DNA of 64,000 nucleotides from NCBI GenBank assembly GCA_032719365.1, contig CM064869.1, positions 27,499,504-27,563,503 of the forward strand. Reading direction: 5' to 3'. Shown in pieces: positions 1-10,600 of the stretch. The first letter of the stretch is position 1; each line of letters starts with the position of its first letter. The stretch comes from Prinsepia uniflora. Taxonomy: Eukaryota > Streptophyta > Magnoliopsida > Rosales > Rosaceae. The position numbers and the translations under genes were made by a program. Below the pieces are notes generated by a model. The model had not been told where the DNA came from. It saw only the letters and a list, made by a program, of their open reading frames with translations, and searched no databases.

Positions 1-1
1 T

Positions 2-1493
2 CGCCCAAATCCATTTATTGAAGTTAGTTGTCGCTCATTCGGTGAACTGAAGAATTTGTCAGATCAGAAATTTGAATTTTTGGTTTGTACCCATTTTGTC
101 CTTTTGCCTGTTCGAGTGGGTGGCCATCATTGGTTAGAACCATATTACCCAAACAGGTTTGTTCGCCAATTTGACTTTGATCAAGGTATCCCGGCGAACA
201 AACTTTCTTTTAATGTCTTCCGAAGATAACAATGTAATATTGAAGATTTGGCGAGGGCCCAACTAACTCTACTTAGGCGAGACACAACTGCACGTTTCCA
301 TATTTCTTGCACAACCCGCTCAGGACAAAACACCCGGTGGTATTGTAGGTGGTGGATGAGTGCTTCCGGACCATTTATGGGATTGTCAGTTTCCCAAATT
401 TATAATTCCTTGAATAAGCGGCATGACCGATTAGATCATATATGTTTCATAAATGATAATGGTAAAGTCCCGCATCGCTCCCTACATGAATCATCTCCCC
501 CTTTAAAGAAGAAAAGGAAAGAATGTGTCCATAACTCTCGAAGCTCAAAAGTTAACCCTAAACGGTCCTGCCAGGAGAAACCCCTCAACTATCATGTTGT
601 TGAATATGAGAATTCTGCGTTGTTGGAGGCTAATAAACAAGCAGAATATGGTTTGAAAGGTAGCTCAAACCATCAAGAGAGTGTAGTTCATGACTGTGAT
701 TTGGAAGTCCGTAGTGAGAATGGCAATATGATGCCCCCACCGGCGGATTTTGAAGCACTTATTTCGAAGGAAATATGCCTCATGTAATTTGTGAACTGTA
801 TAACTTATCTTCCTTCGGTGCAAAATTTTATTCACCGGCTACTTGGTGGGAAAATAGAAGCATACCGAAGAGATTATATTAGCAGGGAGGTGTAGAGTAT
901 TTTTGACAAATTTTCTTCCTTCAAAACACCAAGAGATTTGCTTGCTAGCTACGATAGCATTGGATTTTCACTGAAGCTTCTCTATCCCATAATCGACGCT
1001 TTTAGCATTGGGAAGGCCTAATTTCGGGGGTTCACAACTATCATAGACCACATATTTAAAATGTTGACACGATATGCTAGGAACCTCAAATTTCTGGAAG
1101 CGAATGTTGACAGAGATGTTGATCTTATTAATGATTTGGTATATAACCATGATGAATGTCTTACTGTCATGGAGAATTTGAGTTTGGAGCTGACTAATTC
1201 TACCAAGCATCTTGAAGTATGGAAAGGTGCAGAAGTCGAACTTAAGAAGGAGGAGGAGCAGATTCATCAGAAGTGCGAGGATTATGAAACCAAGAAGAGC
1301 CTTCTTGAGGATCGACTAAGAGATGTGGAAACATCCTTGGCAGAACAACGTGAATTGGAGTAAAAGCTTCACCAGTCAAGAGTCGATGCTAAGGAAGAGT
1401 GCATCTCTGTATTTAAAGAAGCTCAAATCTCAAGCCAGATTCAAGAGAAGCGGATCGGCAAGCTAGTTGACTCTCTTATTTATTTCTGCAGTT
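2..1493 (+). pseudogene. Plant mobile domain (PMD)/coiled-coil protein, decayed, 5' end outside window
   Basis: One reading frame runs the whole length (about 497 codons) with no frameshift. It is broken by stops at 227-229, 785-787, 893-895, 1019-1021 and 1361-1363. The first part has the hallmark end of the plant mobile domain: a LEPYYPNRFVRQFDFDQ-like segment at about 150-190 and a Y-x3-WW motif at about 340-357. A basic KKKRK stretch follows at about 510-525. The section from 1061 is rich in E, K, L and D and looks like a coiled coil. PMD proteins occur both as host genes (the MAIN/MAIL type, linked to silencing) and inside plant transposons. This copy has no start in the window and cannot make a full protein. 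It may be a dead host gene or cargo of a larger element. The family call is fairly sure; the origin is not. Confidence 0.72.
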
Positions 1494-2276
1494 GAAAAGA
1501 GTAGATGTCTCTATCTTAAATTAGCTTATGTACTTTACTTTTCTCTTCATCCGTTTTGTTGTTTTTTTTTTGGAAGAACTTCCTTTGTCTTCTTTAGACA
1601 AGATGGAATAAGATTAATTTATTTTTTCCATGAATTTCACAACATCCTTTCTCTCGACAACTTATTTCTTGAAACATTGATGAGCTGCACTTATTCTTCC
1701 ACTTATTTTTTTCTCGCTGAATGACAGTAATGGACAAGTAGAGTGACATGTCCCTCTCTCTTTGAAAGATCCATTTGGATCATTGATTGCTTCGCCGTGA
1801 CTCAAAAAAAATCAAAGAAAAATGCTTGGAAATGCAACAGGTTTATTAGCTTTACGTCGACATCGACCTCGAGTCAAATGCCCCCATTATACATATGTAT
1901 TTGTCTTCATCAGCTATTTAAGAGAAAGATAAGCTTGCATGCCGCTTTAGAAAGATGAGCTTACATGCGGATTTTTTTTTATTTGTTCAGCCCATTATGT
2001 GCACCATTTCATAGACTTAATGAGATAAGTTAATCAAGACACATGGAATGAGTGGTCTCCACCCCTTTCACTTTGAAGATTTGAAGAGGTGTCTGCCAAC
2101 CCTTTGTGCTTTATTTTCCTTGGTGCTGCCGCAAGACTTCTTCATTTAATTCCTTTTAGATTCTACTCACTGATACCATGACACTTGATTTTTTTGCATT
2201 GACTTCCTCCTTTTCCTCTTGTTGCATACATGTTGGCAATCAAGGAAGTGAAGAAACACTTATTTATCTTGGCGCA
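1494..2276. other. Non-coding flank, AT-rich
   Basis: This lies between the PMD remnant and the first solo LTR. It is T-rich with short open frames only, none resembling a known protein. It could be the 3' untranslated part of the dead PMD gene or the outer part of the Tat-type element's left LTR. The start expected for that LTR (TGTTGGGG, as at 62397) is not visible here. Confidence 0.4.
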
Positions 2277-5248
2277 TGACAGGACCCATCCCGACCCTAC
2301 TGGATTACCGTGGAATGTGCCATGCTTCCGTCTAACAATGCGTGTTAGACCAGGGATAAAACTATAACCCGTTCGGGGTTATCCAGACTACGCCAGGATC
2401 TGTGGAGGCATGTGATGTCTCTATCTTAGCTATAGTCCGCATCCGCGATCAACCTAAAGGGTATTAAAAACCATTAAAACTGTGAGTGGACAAAAAGAAC
2501 AGTTTATCAAAAAACGTTATACCAAAAGTACGTTTATACCCTTCACATAAAAGCATGCATGTATCATAAAACAAGTACTTCAAATACTTTTCCGAAAAGC
2601 AAGACGTATTTCTTTTCAAATCAAATCCAATAAAAACATGGCTCAGTCAAGGCCTCAGTAGGGACTCAGTCCAAAACCAAATCATACAGGCTCTCAGCCC
2701 AAATCAAATCACATAGGGTCTCAGCCCAAATATAAACCATGTGGGATCTCAACCCATCATCATCAGTACCATCAGTATTAGTCACGATTCCAATCCTAGC
2801 AATGCATGCCCATTAGCTCAAGGATTGCTCAGATCCCGAGCATGACGCCTTGAACACATCCCCGGCCTAAAATCACCAGATCTTCGTGAACATATCATCG
2901 ATCGGTCTCACTATACTGCACTCCTGAGTCGAGCCTCTCTCGGCTACAGCCTTTCTCGGCTGCTCGAAAACACGAGCATCATTACCTCTCCGTACCTCGG
3001 AGGCGAGCATTATCTCCAGAGTGCTCTCCGAGGAAACATACCAGAGGCCCTCTAATAAAATCCAAGTATTTAAACTCAAAATCATATGGTCATCAATAGG
3101 GACACAAGCTCGAATATCATCAAATGGGTCACAAGCCCGAAAAAAGGGTCTAACGACACTTCATAACGTAGGATTCCTCGAATCCTATCAAATTTACAAT
3201 TGGGTCTCATGCTCGAGATACCTTTCATAAATCATAATTGGGTCACAACCCGATATGTCTCACGTTTGACTATCCTTTAAGTCAAACCACAAATCAACCG
3301 GGTCATACACCCGAAAGATATTTCTAAATCCGGAAACTAGTTCCTTATTAAAATCATTAATTAAAACCACCTTTGACTATAATCCAAGTCAAGGTCCATT
3401 TTCAACTGGGACTCACGCATGAAGATCGATTTCACGCATCCTTGTGAAATCGTTCAAAACAAAACCAATAGTCAATACCCAGTTTCACACCTCTTCGTGA
3501 AACCTTAAAAAACACATAAAACTAATGCACGTAGAATACTTGGCTGAAGCCCAAATAACATATAAAAACATAAATCTCAAACTACGTGCAACACCGTATT
3601 TTTACAAAAATGCTAAATCAGCAATATAAATAACATGCACTCAAGGCATCTCAAATCATGATCATAAAACATATAAAACATTTATGCATTCATCATATTT
3701 CGTACAATAAAGACCACTCACAGACCGTCCATATTGCGTGCTCTGAAACTCGCATTGCACGCCCTTCCGGGGCTAATCCATACTCTTCGGGACATCTAGA
3801 CCTGTCCAAATGATACCCAAAGGTTACTACAAACCTATACAAGTCCATATCGAAAAACCTCAAAACTCTCGGAAAAGTCAACGTGTCTCAAACACGCTTC
3901 CCTCAGCTAAAAAGCTCAATTTGACTAATCAAACAATCTCTAATCGACCTAAAACCACCACCATTGGATTCAGATCATCAAAACCTTTCGAATGAGATCA
4001 ATCTCACCTCAAAATACATGCCCACATGCCCCCACGTGCGGGTCAAAGGTCAAAGTCAACACTGCTCAAAAGTCAATGCTGATGTCAGCATTCAACGGTC
4101 AAAGTCAACGGCTGACATCACGCTGACGTCAGCCTGCTAGGTTTGACACGTGTCAGGTCTAACACATGTCAGGTTTGATAGTGCCATGTGTCAGCACCAG
4201 ATTGGTCCATATGTCTGACACTTGTCAATGCTGACTAGACCTGACAACTACCACGTGGCCTCACACCTCTGATAGGATGATGATATTACCAACTAATGTC
4301 ATCATTGTCTACCTCGCGATGGGTCGACCCGGACCTCTGCAACTTGGTCAACCGGACCTGCGACCTGACTCGATCCGTTCTTCCTCCTCCGACCATCATT
4401 TCACTTCGTTCTTTCACCCACGTGATCGTTTTCCTCACAAGAAGAGATCCATGACCTCAAAACTTGAAACTGAGGGCTAGAATTTATTTGTCCATGCTTG
4501 ATCTTCACGACCCAATTTTAGACTTGAACCTAGACCTGTCCAGGCATCCTTTTTCTTCGATTTTTGATGCCATGACCTCGTCCAACCTCAGAGAATATAA
4601 AATAGGCATTAAAACACCTTACAAATGTCCAAAACCCAAATTTCAAATTTTAAACTTAAACGGGTTTCAGGTTTTACTAGTTTTCGGGGCTCCTCCGCCG
4701 TCCACGACGGTCCTACTGCCTCCCCCATCGTCTCTCAGCCCCTCACTCTCCGTCAGTCTCTCTTTCCCTCTGGTCACAGCTGAAGATGATGAAAATGGGG
4801 TTTGGGTTTGGGTTTTTAGATCGAATGAAATGGGAGAAGGGAGAGATATGCATGAATGAAGGGAAGGGGCAATGGATCAGTGACACTTGTCACTCATCCA
4901 TTGGGCCTGACCAAAATATCTAGGCCCCACTTAAGGACAAATGTCAACTTACCTCGTAATTCATGCAATAGTATCCTGAACTTTCCATGACCCATAACTT
5001 TCACATACGATGTCTGATTTTAACGTGCTGCCTTTTTACGGACTCGTATCGTCTCAATCTACGTAACGGTCCTCGGTCCTCATGCATTTGACCTCCCGAG
5101 TCAAAAGTCAACTTTTTACCCATATTTCAAGGGCAAAATCGTAATTTTATCTCGATTAGCCCGATAATCCTCGAATAATTCCCAATTAGTCTCACCAATC
5201 CTCAATTAGTCCTTAATTAATCCCTTAAATTTAGGACGGGACGTTACA
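2277..5248 (-). mobile_element. Solo LTR, Tekay-type Ty3/Gypsy (minus orientation)
   Basis: About 3 kb starting TGACAGGACCC and ending GACGTTACA, the same ends as the LTRs of the coding Tekay element at 36330-48776, with no internal domain. Flanks are GCGCA and ATGCA, an imperfect 5-bp duplication that differs by two transitions. It has the central-domain arms TGTGAGTGGAC (2481-2491) and GACCACTCACA (3712-3722), a run of short GGG...CCC units at about 2690-3330, and a bZIP-site cluster at 4020-4262. Orientation follows from the coding element, where LTRs with these plus-strand ends flank minus-strand pol. It arose by recombination between two LTRs. Confidence 0.82.
4020..4262. promoter_or_regulatory. 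Cluster of bZIP-type palindromes in solo LTR
   Basis: Dense TGAC/GTCA elements include the palindromes GCTGACGTCAGC (4122-4133) and TGACACGTGTCA (4144-4155), an ACATGTCAG at about 4163 and a CCACGTGG near 4252. TGACGTCA and CACGTG are known bZIP core sites. Regulatory function in this LTR is inferred. Confidence 0.5.
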
Positions 5249-5393
5249 ATGCATCTTTTCTTTATTGCATGTATGCTGAGAACAAGAGGATTATAGTTTC
5301 TAGAGAAGGATTTTATGCCTCCCTCCTTTTGTCCTTTATCTGACTTTGAATTTTTTTCTTTTGAGAATATTTATTTTGGATATTATAACTACA
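5249..5393. other. Strip of older sequence between two solo LTRs
   Basis: This AT-rich segment joins the sequence left of 2277 to the sequence right of 8361 once the two solo LTRs are removed. Its last five bases, CTACA (5389-5393), are the target duplication of the next LTR. No gene is seen. Confidence 0.6.
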
Positions 5394-8361
5394 TGTCAGG
5401 ACCCACCCCGATTATCACCCCGATAACCGAAGTGAACCCTCCTCCCGTCTGACAGCCCGACACTAAAGACAGAAAAGACCTCACAAAACCCACAAATTAC
5501 ATTGTCAGACGAAGGAGAAATTAAAACATCCCAGAGTCAACCGTTATACAGAGCATAGTACACAAAAAAGTAAAGCGAAAACTGTACGCACAACGGAAAC
5601 TTAAAAACACTCTGAAACAAACTCCAGGAACTCTAGAGTACACTATGCCTCCGACACTGCCTCAACGTCAACCCCCGCGCTAGCTCCACGACCTGGAGGG
5701 AAATTAAAAACCAGAAAGTGTGAGTGGACCAAAAAGAATAAAAGTTTCAAAAAGCATTTCATAAACAAACTAGGGTTTGGCCCTCCGTTTTGAAAACATG
5801 CATGCATAACCCAATTTCTGAAAACATTTATAAACCACATCATTTTCATCATGGAAACCGCAACAACATAACCACAGTATGATAAACCACATCATTTTCA
5901 TCATGAAAACCGCAACAACATAACCACAGTATGATAAACGTTATAAAACATTAGCAGTAAAACATAAGTTACCAATATAATCATCCGATCAAACCTGCTG
6001 GATCTATCCGAGTCTTTAAACTCTCGAGTCTTTAAACTCAATCCAGGCCTCAATATAATCCGAGTCTTTAAACTCCCGAGTAACTCCCGAGTCTTTAAAC
6101 TCCCGAGTCTTTAAACTCAACAGGCCTACGAGGGAAATATCAATATATCCGAGTCTTTAAACTCCCGAGTCTTTAAACTCAATCCGGGTCTTTAAACCCA
6201 ATCCGGGCCCGTCCCCCGTCAAACATAATCCGGGTCTTTAAACCCAATAACAAGATCCAGAAAATCCAATCCAAAACCATTTGAAAACCATTTCTAATCC
6301 ATATCCAAACCCGAATCCGAAATCACTGGTTTGAAGCCCTTCTGGCGTTCAGAACCGCCATTCCGAACCCAAATCCGGAAAACCACTTCTCAACTTTAAA
6401 ACCAAATTCCGTTTTTCGAAATCCGATTCTAAAACCGAAAACTTTGATCATCAAATCATGTCTCAAAATCCATTATAATAATTGAAAACCATTTATCATT
6501 TAAAATCCCAAAACCATGGCATCATAATCAGAAATTAAGCCTTTCTCGTAAAACGTGCAAAAAATCGTAATTTCCTCGAAAAACGTGCAACTATAGAAAA
6601 CAGTTATAGCATATTCAAATAATCATGAAATTACATATAAAACCATAAATCAAGTAATTAAAAGCAGTTATGCATGCTCAGTTATAAGGAAGAAGTCCAC
6701 TCACAGTTACCAGGTACGTCGCTCGCGTCCCGTACGTCCCGTACGTTCCTCGTCCGTCTCGGGGATTCCCGATCCTGTTACAAGTCACCAAAACTCGTCA
6801 CTAACACGTTAACGAAGGTCCTCCTAATTTTTCCCAATTTTCCCGAACTTCGAACTTAACCAATCGGGACTCTAACCCTTCAACCTCGTAGAACTAACCC
6901 GAAACAATGTCCGGTTGTCCCAAAACCTGTCCCAAAAGACTCGTTACAACGATTAGACCAAAAACCTAGTTGACCACTTCCCCGGAAACCGCCCACGCCC
7001 CCCCACGCGCTGCCCAAAGTGGCTGCGCATGGGCCTCACGCGCCAGCACATAGTCACTGTTCATCGTCTTCCTCGAACCCGCGACTGTGTTGGACCGACG
7101 TGGTCGGTTATCCGCCGTCCGTCAACCATTTCTGCTCCTTTCAACTCCCCTGGCTTCGTCCTACACTAAGCAATCCATTCCCCTACTCCAAACACGACAA
7201 CACGACCTAAATCTCAGCTCCCAAACTCGAACTTATACCCGTCCAAAACCCCTGTTTCTAAATCCGGCCACCCGTCCTTCCCCCCGTCACGGCTTCACAA
7301 CCAGAAGCTCCTTAGGAACCTACTAAGTCGACTAGCACTCACCAAACACCTCGACTCAGCCCCTAACTTCACGACTTTCAGTTTGAACCAAAATGGAAAA
7401 ACAGAGCATACTGAGGGAAGTAAGAAATTACCAGTGCTCAGGCCGCCACTGTGAGCTCCGTCATGCCTACTCGACTCCCTTCAGGTCTCCCGACACCACC
7501 ACGGGTTCAATTGATGGTTTGGTCACTGGAAGTGCACAACCCCGCACGGTGGTCCTCGGCTCTATGTCCTCTGGTTTTCCTCACAGTTCCAAGTCTCCCC
7601 TCACGCTCACCACCTCCCCAGAACACTCACCAGCCTTCCACTTAATCTCTACTCACTCACTCGATCACCAGAACACACAAACACACACTGCAATCGATCA
7701 ATTCCTCCCTCAATCTCACTCTCTGTTTCTCCCTCTTTGAACACGACTAACACACACACACGGTTAAGTTTTTGCCCGTGTAACCTAGAAGTCACTACAC
7801 ACACCCCATGTGTCCACAATCCCATGGTCCCCTCTCAAAAATATCCAATCCCTCCTGTACACTTGGCCTTATCAGATTGGCCCAATTCCCAAGGCACAAA
7901 AAGACTAAAATGCCCTTGTAAATCAAAATTGCCATTTTGCCTTTCACCGTTCTAGACCCATATCTCGCTCGTCCGACGTCCGATGAAGGCATGCCGCCTG
8001 TCGTTGTGCTCAGGACGACGAGATCTACCTAACGGTCCTCGGTCTATGCATAAAAACCCGATCGTACAAAAAGTCAACTTTTTCCTCTTCGTTTACCCAA
8101 ATTACGAAAGTGCGCTCAACCTTCCGAACATCATAACTTCCTCCTCGGATGTCGGAATCGGGCGTGCCACCTGTCTACGGACTCGTGACGTCCCCAACTA
8201 CGTCACAGTCATTGGTCATTGCCCAATTAACCGTTCGAACTAAAAGTCAACTTTTGCCCATCTAGGGGCAAAATCGTCATTTCTGCGCCCAAAGTCCAAA
8301 AGTAACCAATTAACTCAACTAATCACCTCACTAATCCTAACTTCCGAGACGGGTCGTTACA
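5394..8361 (-). mobile_element. Solo LTR, Tekay-type Ty3/Gypsy (minus orientation)
   Basis: A 2,968-bp LTR beginning TGTCAGGACCC and ending GGGTCGTTACA, with an exact 5-bp target duplication CTACA at 5389-5393 and 8362-8366. The central domain is bounded by TGTGAGTGGAC (5719-5729) and its exact inverse GTCCACTCACA (6695-6705). Inside are CATGCATGCAT (5797-5807), a GAGTCTTTAAACTC array (6010-6245) and a paired AACGTGCA motif at about 6553 and 6583. A stretch of about 50 bp is duplicated in tandem at about 5835-5938. No internal domain is left, so this is an LTR-LTR recombination product. Confidence 0.88.
6010..6245. repeat. Array of GAGTCTTTAAACTC palindromic units
   Basis: There are about seven GAGTCTTTAAACTC units (first at 6010-6023) and two GGGTCTTTAAACCC variants (first at 6186-6199). 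Both arms change together, GAGT/ACTC to GGGT/ACCC. Equivalent arrays lie in the LTRs at about 29878-30010, 36918-37095 and 44299-44416. Confidence 0.8.
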
Positions 8362-8730
8362 CTACACCTAGCTTTTGGGCCAGATTGCCAATTTATCCCG
8401 TGAAGGGATCAAGCCAAACGTAGTTCATCCCTTATTTTTTAAGGAAATTAAAATTTTATGGTTGTGTCTAATTTTGAGTTAGACTGCCTACGTACCTTGT
8501 GAAGGGATCAAGCCAAACATAGTTTAGCCCTTTCGATTTAGGGTGTCTTAAAAGGGGATGGGGATTTGACAATTGCATCTAATTTGAGGCTAGATTGCCT
8601 ACGTACCCTTTTTGAGGGATCAAGCCATCCGTAGTTCAGTGCAAGTGTAGTGTTTTTTTTTTGTGGTTCTAACTTTGCTTGGACCGCCCTTTGCATGTTT
8701 TCAGTCCAACGAGCAACTCATTCCTTTACC
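8362..8730 (-). repeat. Tat 3' LTR region with three two-hairpin modules
   Basis: Three units of about 45 bp lie at 8382-8425, 8481-8524 and 8592-8636, with the pattern GCCTACGTA-CCC-loop-GGG-ATCAAGCC-CGTAG. They match four units in the opposite LTR at 62613-63212. Each unit folds as an inner hairpin, for example CCCT/AGGG at 8606-8618. The second and third also have an upstream stem, GTCTAA/TTAGAC at 8466-8484 and ATCTA/TAGAT at 8577-8595. The exact LTR boundary toward pol is not resolved. Confidence 0.65.
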
Positions 8731-8799
8731 CCCAACCTTTTTTGAATTGCCCTTTTGTTTTTTTTTTTCAATTCAAAGGACGACTCTTTTTTTTTTAGA

Positions 8800-9289
8800 T
8801 ATTGACTTAGACATGGAATTTCTTAACGAATTTTCCATCCACGCATTCATAAATGCATTCTCCTTATGAGTTGGACAATTCGTAGGCTCTTTTAGCAAAA
8901 ACCTTAGTAACGACATAAGGTCCCTCCCATTTTGGTTCAAATTTACCCTACATTTTTCCGGTGACGACTATGGGCCTTCGAATGGTTAAAACCATATCTC
9001 CCACCAAAAATGCCTCAAGTTTGACTTTTTGTTAAAAGCCCCAGCAACTTGCACTTGATAAATTTTGAGCTTTTGTTGGACATCGAGCCTTTTCTCATCA
9101 AGCGCCTTGAGCTCTGCCAGTCGAACCCTCGTGTTCTCATCTGCATCCGTAAATTGTATAGCTACCCTTAATGAAGGCAATTGAACCTTAAGCGGCAGTA
9201 CTGCTCCGACCTATAAACAAAATTGTATGGTGTGCATCTGGTAGCATTACAAACAGTTGTTTGATAGGCTCATAGTGCCTCGGGGAGGC
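8800..9289 (-). pseudogene. Tat integrase C-terminal part (interrupted)
   Basis: This continues the integrase cut at 9290 by the Cassandra element. The minus strand carries the post-catalytic segment (LPEAL..AY near 9283), then ATRCTPYNFVY-like sequence. An open stretch at 8986-9180 is rich in charged residues, with a LKALDEKRLDVQQKLKIYQ helix. The end contains KFEPKWEGPYVVTKVF near 8900-8945. Internal stops (for example the W codon of the LWAY motif) and at least one frame change make it inactive. Family known; defects seen directly. Confidence 0.75.
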
Positions 9290-9357
9290 TGTCATGACCC
9301 GACACATCTAGCACAATATTGTCCGCTTTGGGCCTAGCCCTCATAGTTTTGTTTCTG

Positions 9358-9438
9358 GGAACTCATGTGAAACTTCCCAATAGGTCACCCATCATGGGAT
9401 TACACCAGCCTCAACTCACTTAACATTGGAGTTCCAAC
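9358..9438 (-). other. 5S rRNA-like Pol III segment in Cassandra LTR (left copy)
   Basis: On the minus strand GAACTCCAATGTTAAGTGAG resembles the 5S A-box region, and GATGGGTGACCTATTGGGAAG resembles the C-box region. It is part of a TRIM LTR, not a 5S gene: it is truncated and diverged, and the functional 5S ends are missing. Confidence 0.82.
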
Positions 9439-9717
9439 CAAACCCAAAACCAGTGAGCTCCCAAAAGGCCTCACGCTAGATAGATGCATGCCCACACTTA
9501 TAAGGCACTTCATCTTTCCCTCCCTGAGCGATGTGGGATTGCTCACCGTTCTTCCTAAGACACGGGGTCTTACAATCCATCCCTCTTGGGGCCCAGCGTC
9601 CTCGTTGACACACTTTCGATCGGGATCCAACTCTGATATCAAATTTTCATGATCTGACCTTCTCCAATAGGATATTGTCTGCTTTGAGCCCAACCCTCAC
9701 GGTTTTGTTCTCGGGAG

Positions 9718-9797
9718 CTCACTTGTAACTTCCCAGTGGGTCACTCATCTTGGGATTGCACTAGCCCCTACTCGCTTAACTTTGGAGTTCCCAAGGA
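9718..9797 (-). other. 5S rRNA-like Pol III segment in Cassandra LTR (right copy)
   Basis: This minus-strand copy has GAACTCCAAAGTTAAGCGAG (A-box side) followed by GAGTGACCCACTGGGAAGTT (C-box side). Its A-box side is closer to plant 5S than the left copy. Confidence 0.82.
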
Positions 9798-9928
9798 ATC
9801 CAAAGCTAGTGAGATCCCAAAAGGCCTCATGCTAGATAGATGCGCGCCCATACATATAAGGCGCATCCCCCATATCCCCCAGGCGATGTGGGATTGCTAA
9901 CCATGCCTCTAAGGCACGGATCCTCACA

Positions 9929-10600
9929 GACAAGCTCATGCCAGTCTCTCTTGTTCCATTCCACCACTTTCCTTAGAATGTTGCACAATACTTTGTTGAA
10001 AGCTTCTGCCTATCCGTTTGATGAGGGATTGTAGCTTGTAGAAAATGAGTGCTAAAACTTGTACTTTTCACATAGTTTAAACATGGCTCGACCCTTGAAG
10101 TACGTGGCATTATAAGATATGACTTTTGTTAGCACCCCACAGCGGTGGATGATGTGGTCTTTTATGAATTTTGTGACATCTTCATCTCTCACTTGTTTTA
10201 GCGGGATTGCTTCGGCCCACTTGGAGAAATAGTCTGTTGCAACTAATATATATTGATGTAGGCATGAGGACTTTGGCCTGATCTTACCCATGACGTCCAA
10301 TCCCCACGTTTGAAATGGCCAAGATAGAATTGATGGATGTAACATTTGTTGAGGTTGATGTTTGAAGTCTCCATGTAACTGAAAATATTTTCAAGTGGTT
10401 GCAAACTTTATTGAATCTCGAATCATTATCGGCCAATAATATCCAAGGCTTCAGATCTGAGCAGCTAGCTTTGGGCCAGCTTAATGAGAGCCACAAGTCC
10501 CAACATGAGTATCATATAAGACTTGTGATGCTTCATGTATTGAGAGACATCTTAAGAGCACTCCATCAAAGGACCGTCTGTATAGTGTGATCTAAATACA
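9929..10600 (-). pseudogene. Tat integrase N-terminal and catalytic core
   Basis: On the minus strand the zinc-binding N-terminal part (HVGTCGSH...GYYWP) lies at about 10420-10600, broken by stops. The catalytic core follows at 10052-10345, with WGLDVMG holding the first Asp and TDYFSKWAEAIPLK after it. The second catalytic position reads ISYNATYF where the family has Asp-Asn-Gly, so the second acidic residue is lost. The Glu-bearing AEAFNKVL segment is at about 9970-10020. The gene is cut by the Cassandra element at 9929 and cannot yield an active integrase. Confidence 0.8.

Larger units (their letters stand above)
9290..9928 (-). mobile_element. Cassandra TRIM retrotransposon inserted in Tat integrase
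   Basis: Two LTRs of about 285 bp (9290-9574 and 9645-9928) flank a 70-bp interior, the size and form of a terminal-repeat retrotransposon in miniature. Each LTR holds a 5S rRNA-like segment on the minus strand, the defining Cassandra trait. The interior has a GATATCAGAG-type initiator-Met primer site (about 9629-9643) and a purine run reading AAGAGGGATGGAT on the minus strand (about 9575-9590). LTR ends are TGTCATGAC and CTTACA/CCTCACA on the plus strand. It has no coding capacity. The 5-bp flanks (GAGGC, GACAA) do not match, so the target duplication has decayed or an edge is slightly off. Confidence 0.88.

Noticed and set aside
248..787. An intact 179-residue gene
   Set aside because: The frame continues upstream past a single stop and downstream past four more. 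The first codon is TTG and the domain is cut, so it is part of one pseudogene.
6010..6245. CRISPR-like array
   Set aside because: Units are short palindromes without regular unique spacers, and the sequence is a plant LTR.
9358..9797. 5S rRNA genes
   Set aside because: The similarity is partial, repeated in two flanking LTRs and matches Cassandra TRIM structure, so these are not 5S loci.
9285..9933. Target duplication of the Cassandra element
   Set aside because: Flanks GAGGC and GACAA do not match well enough to claim one.
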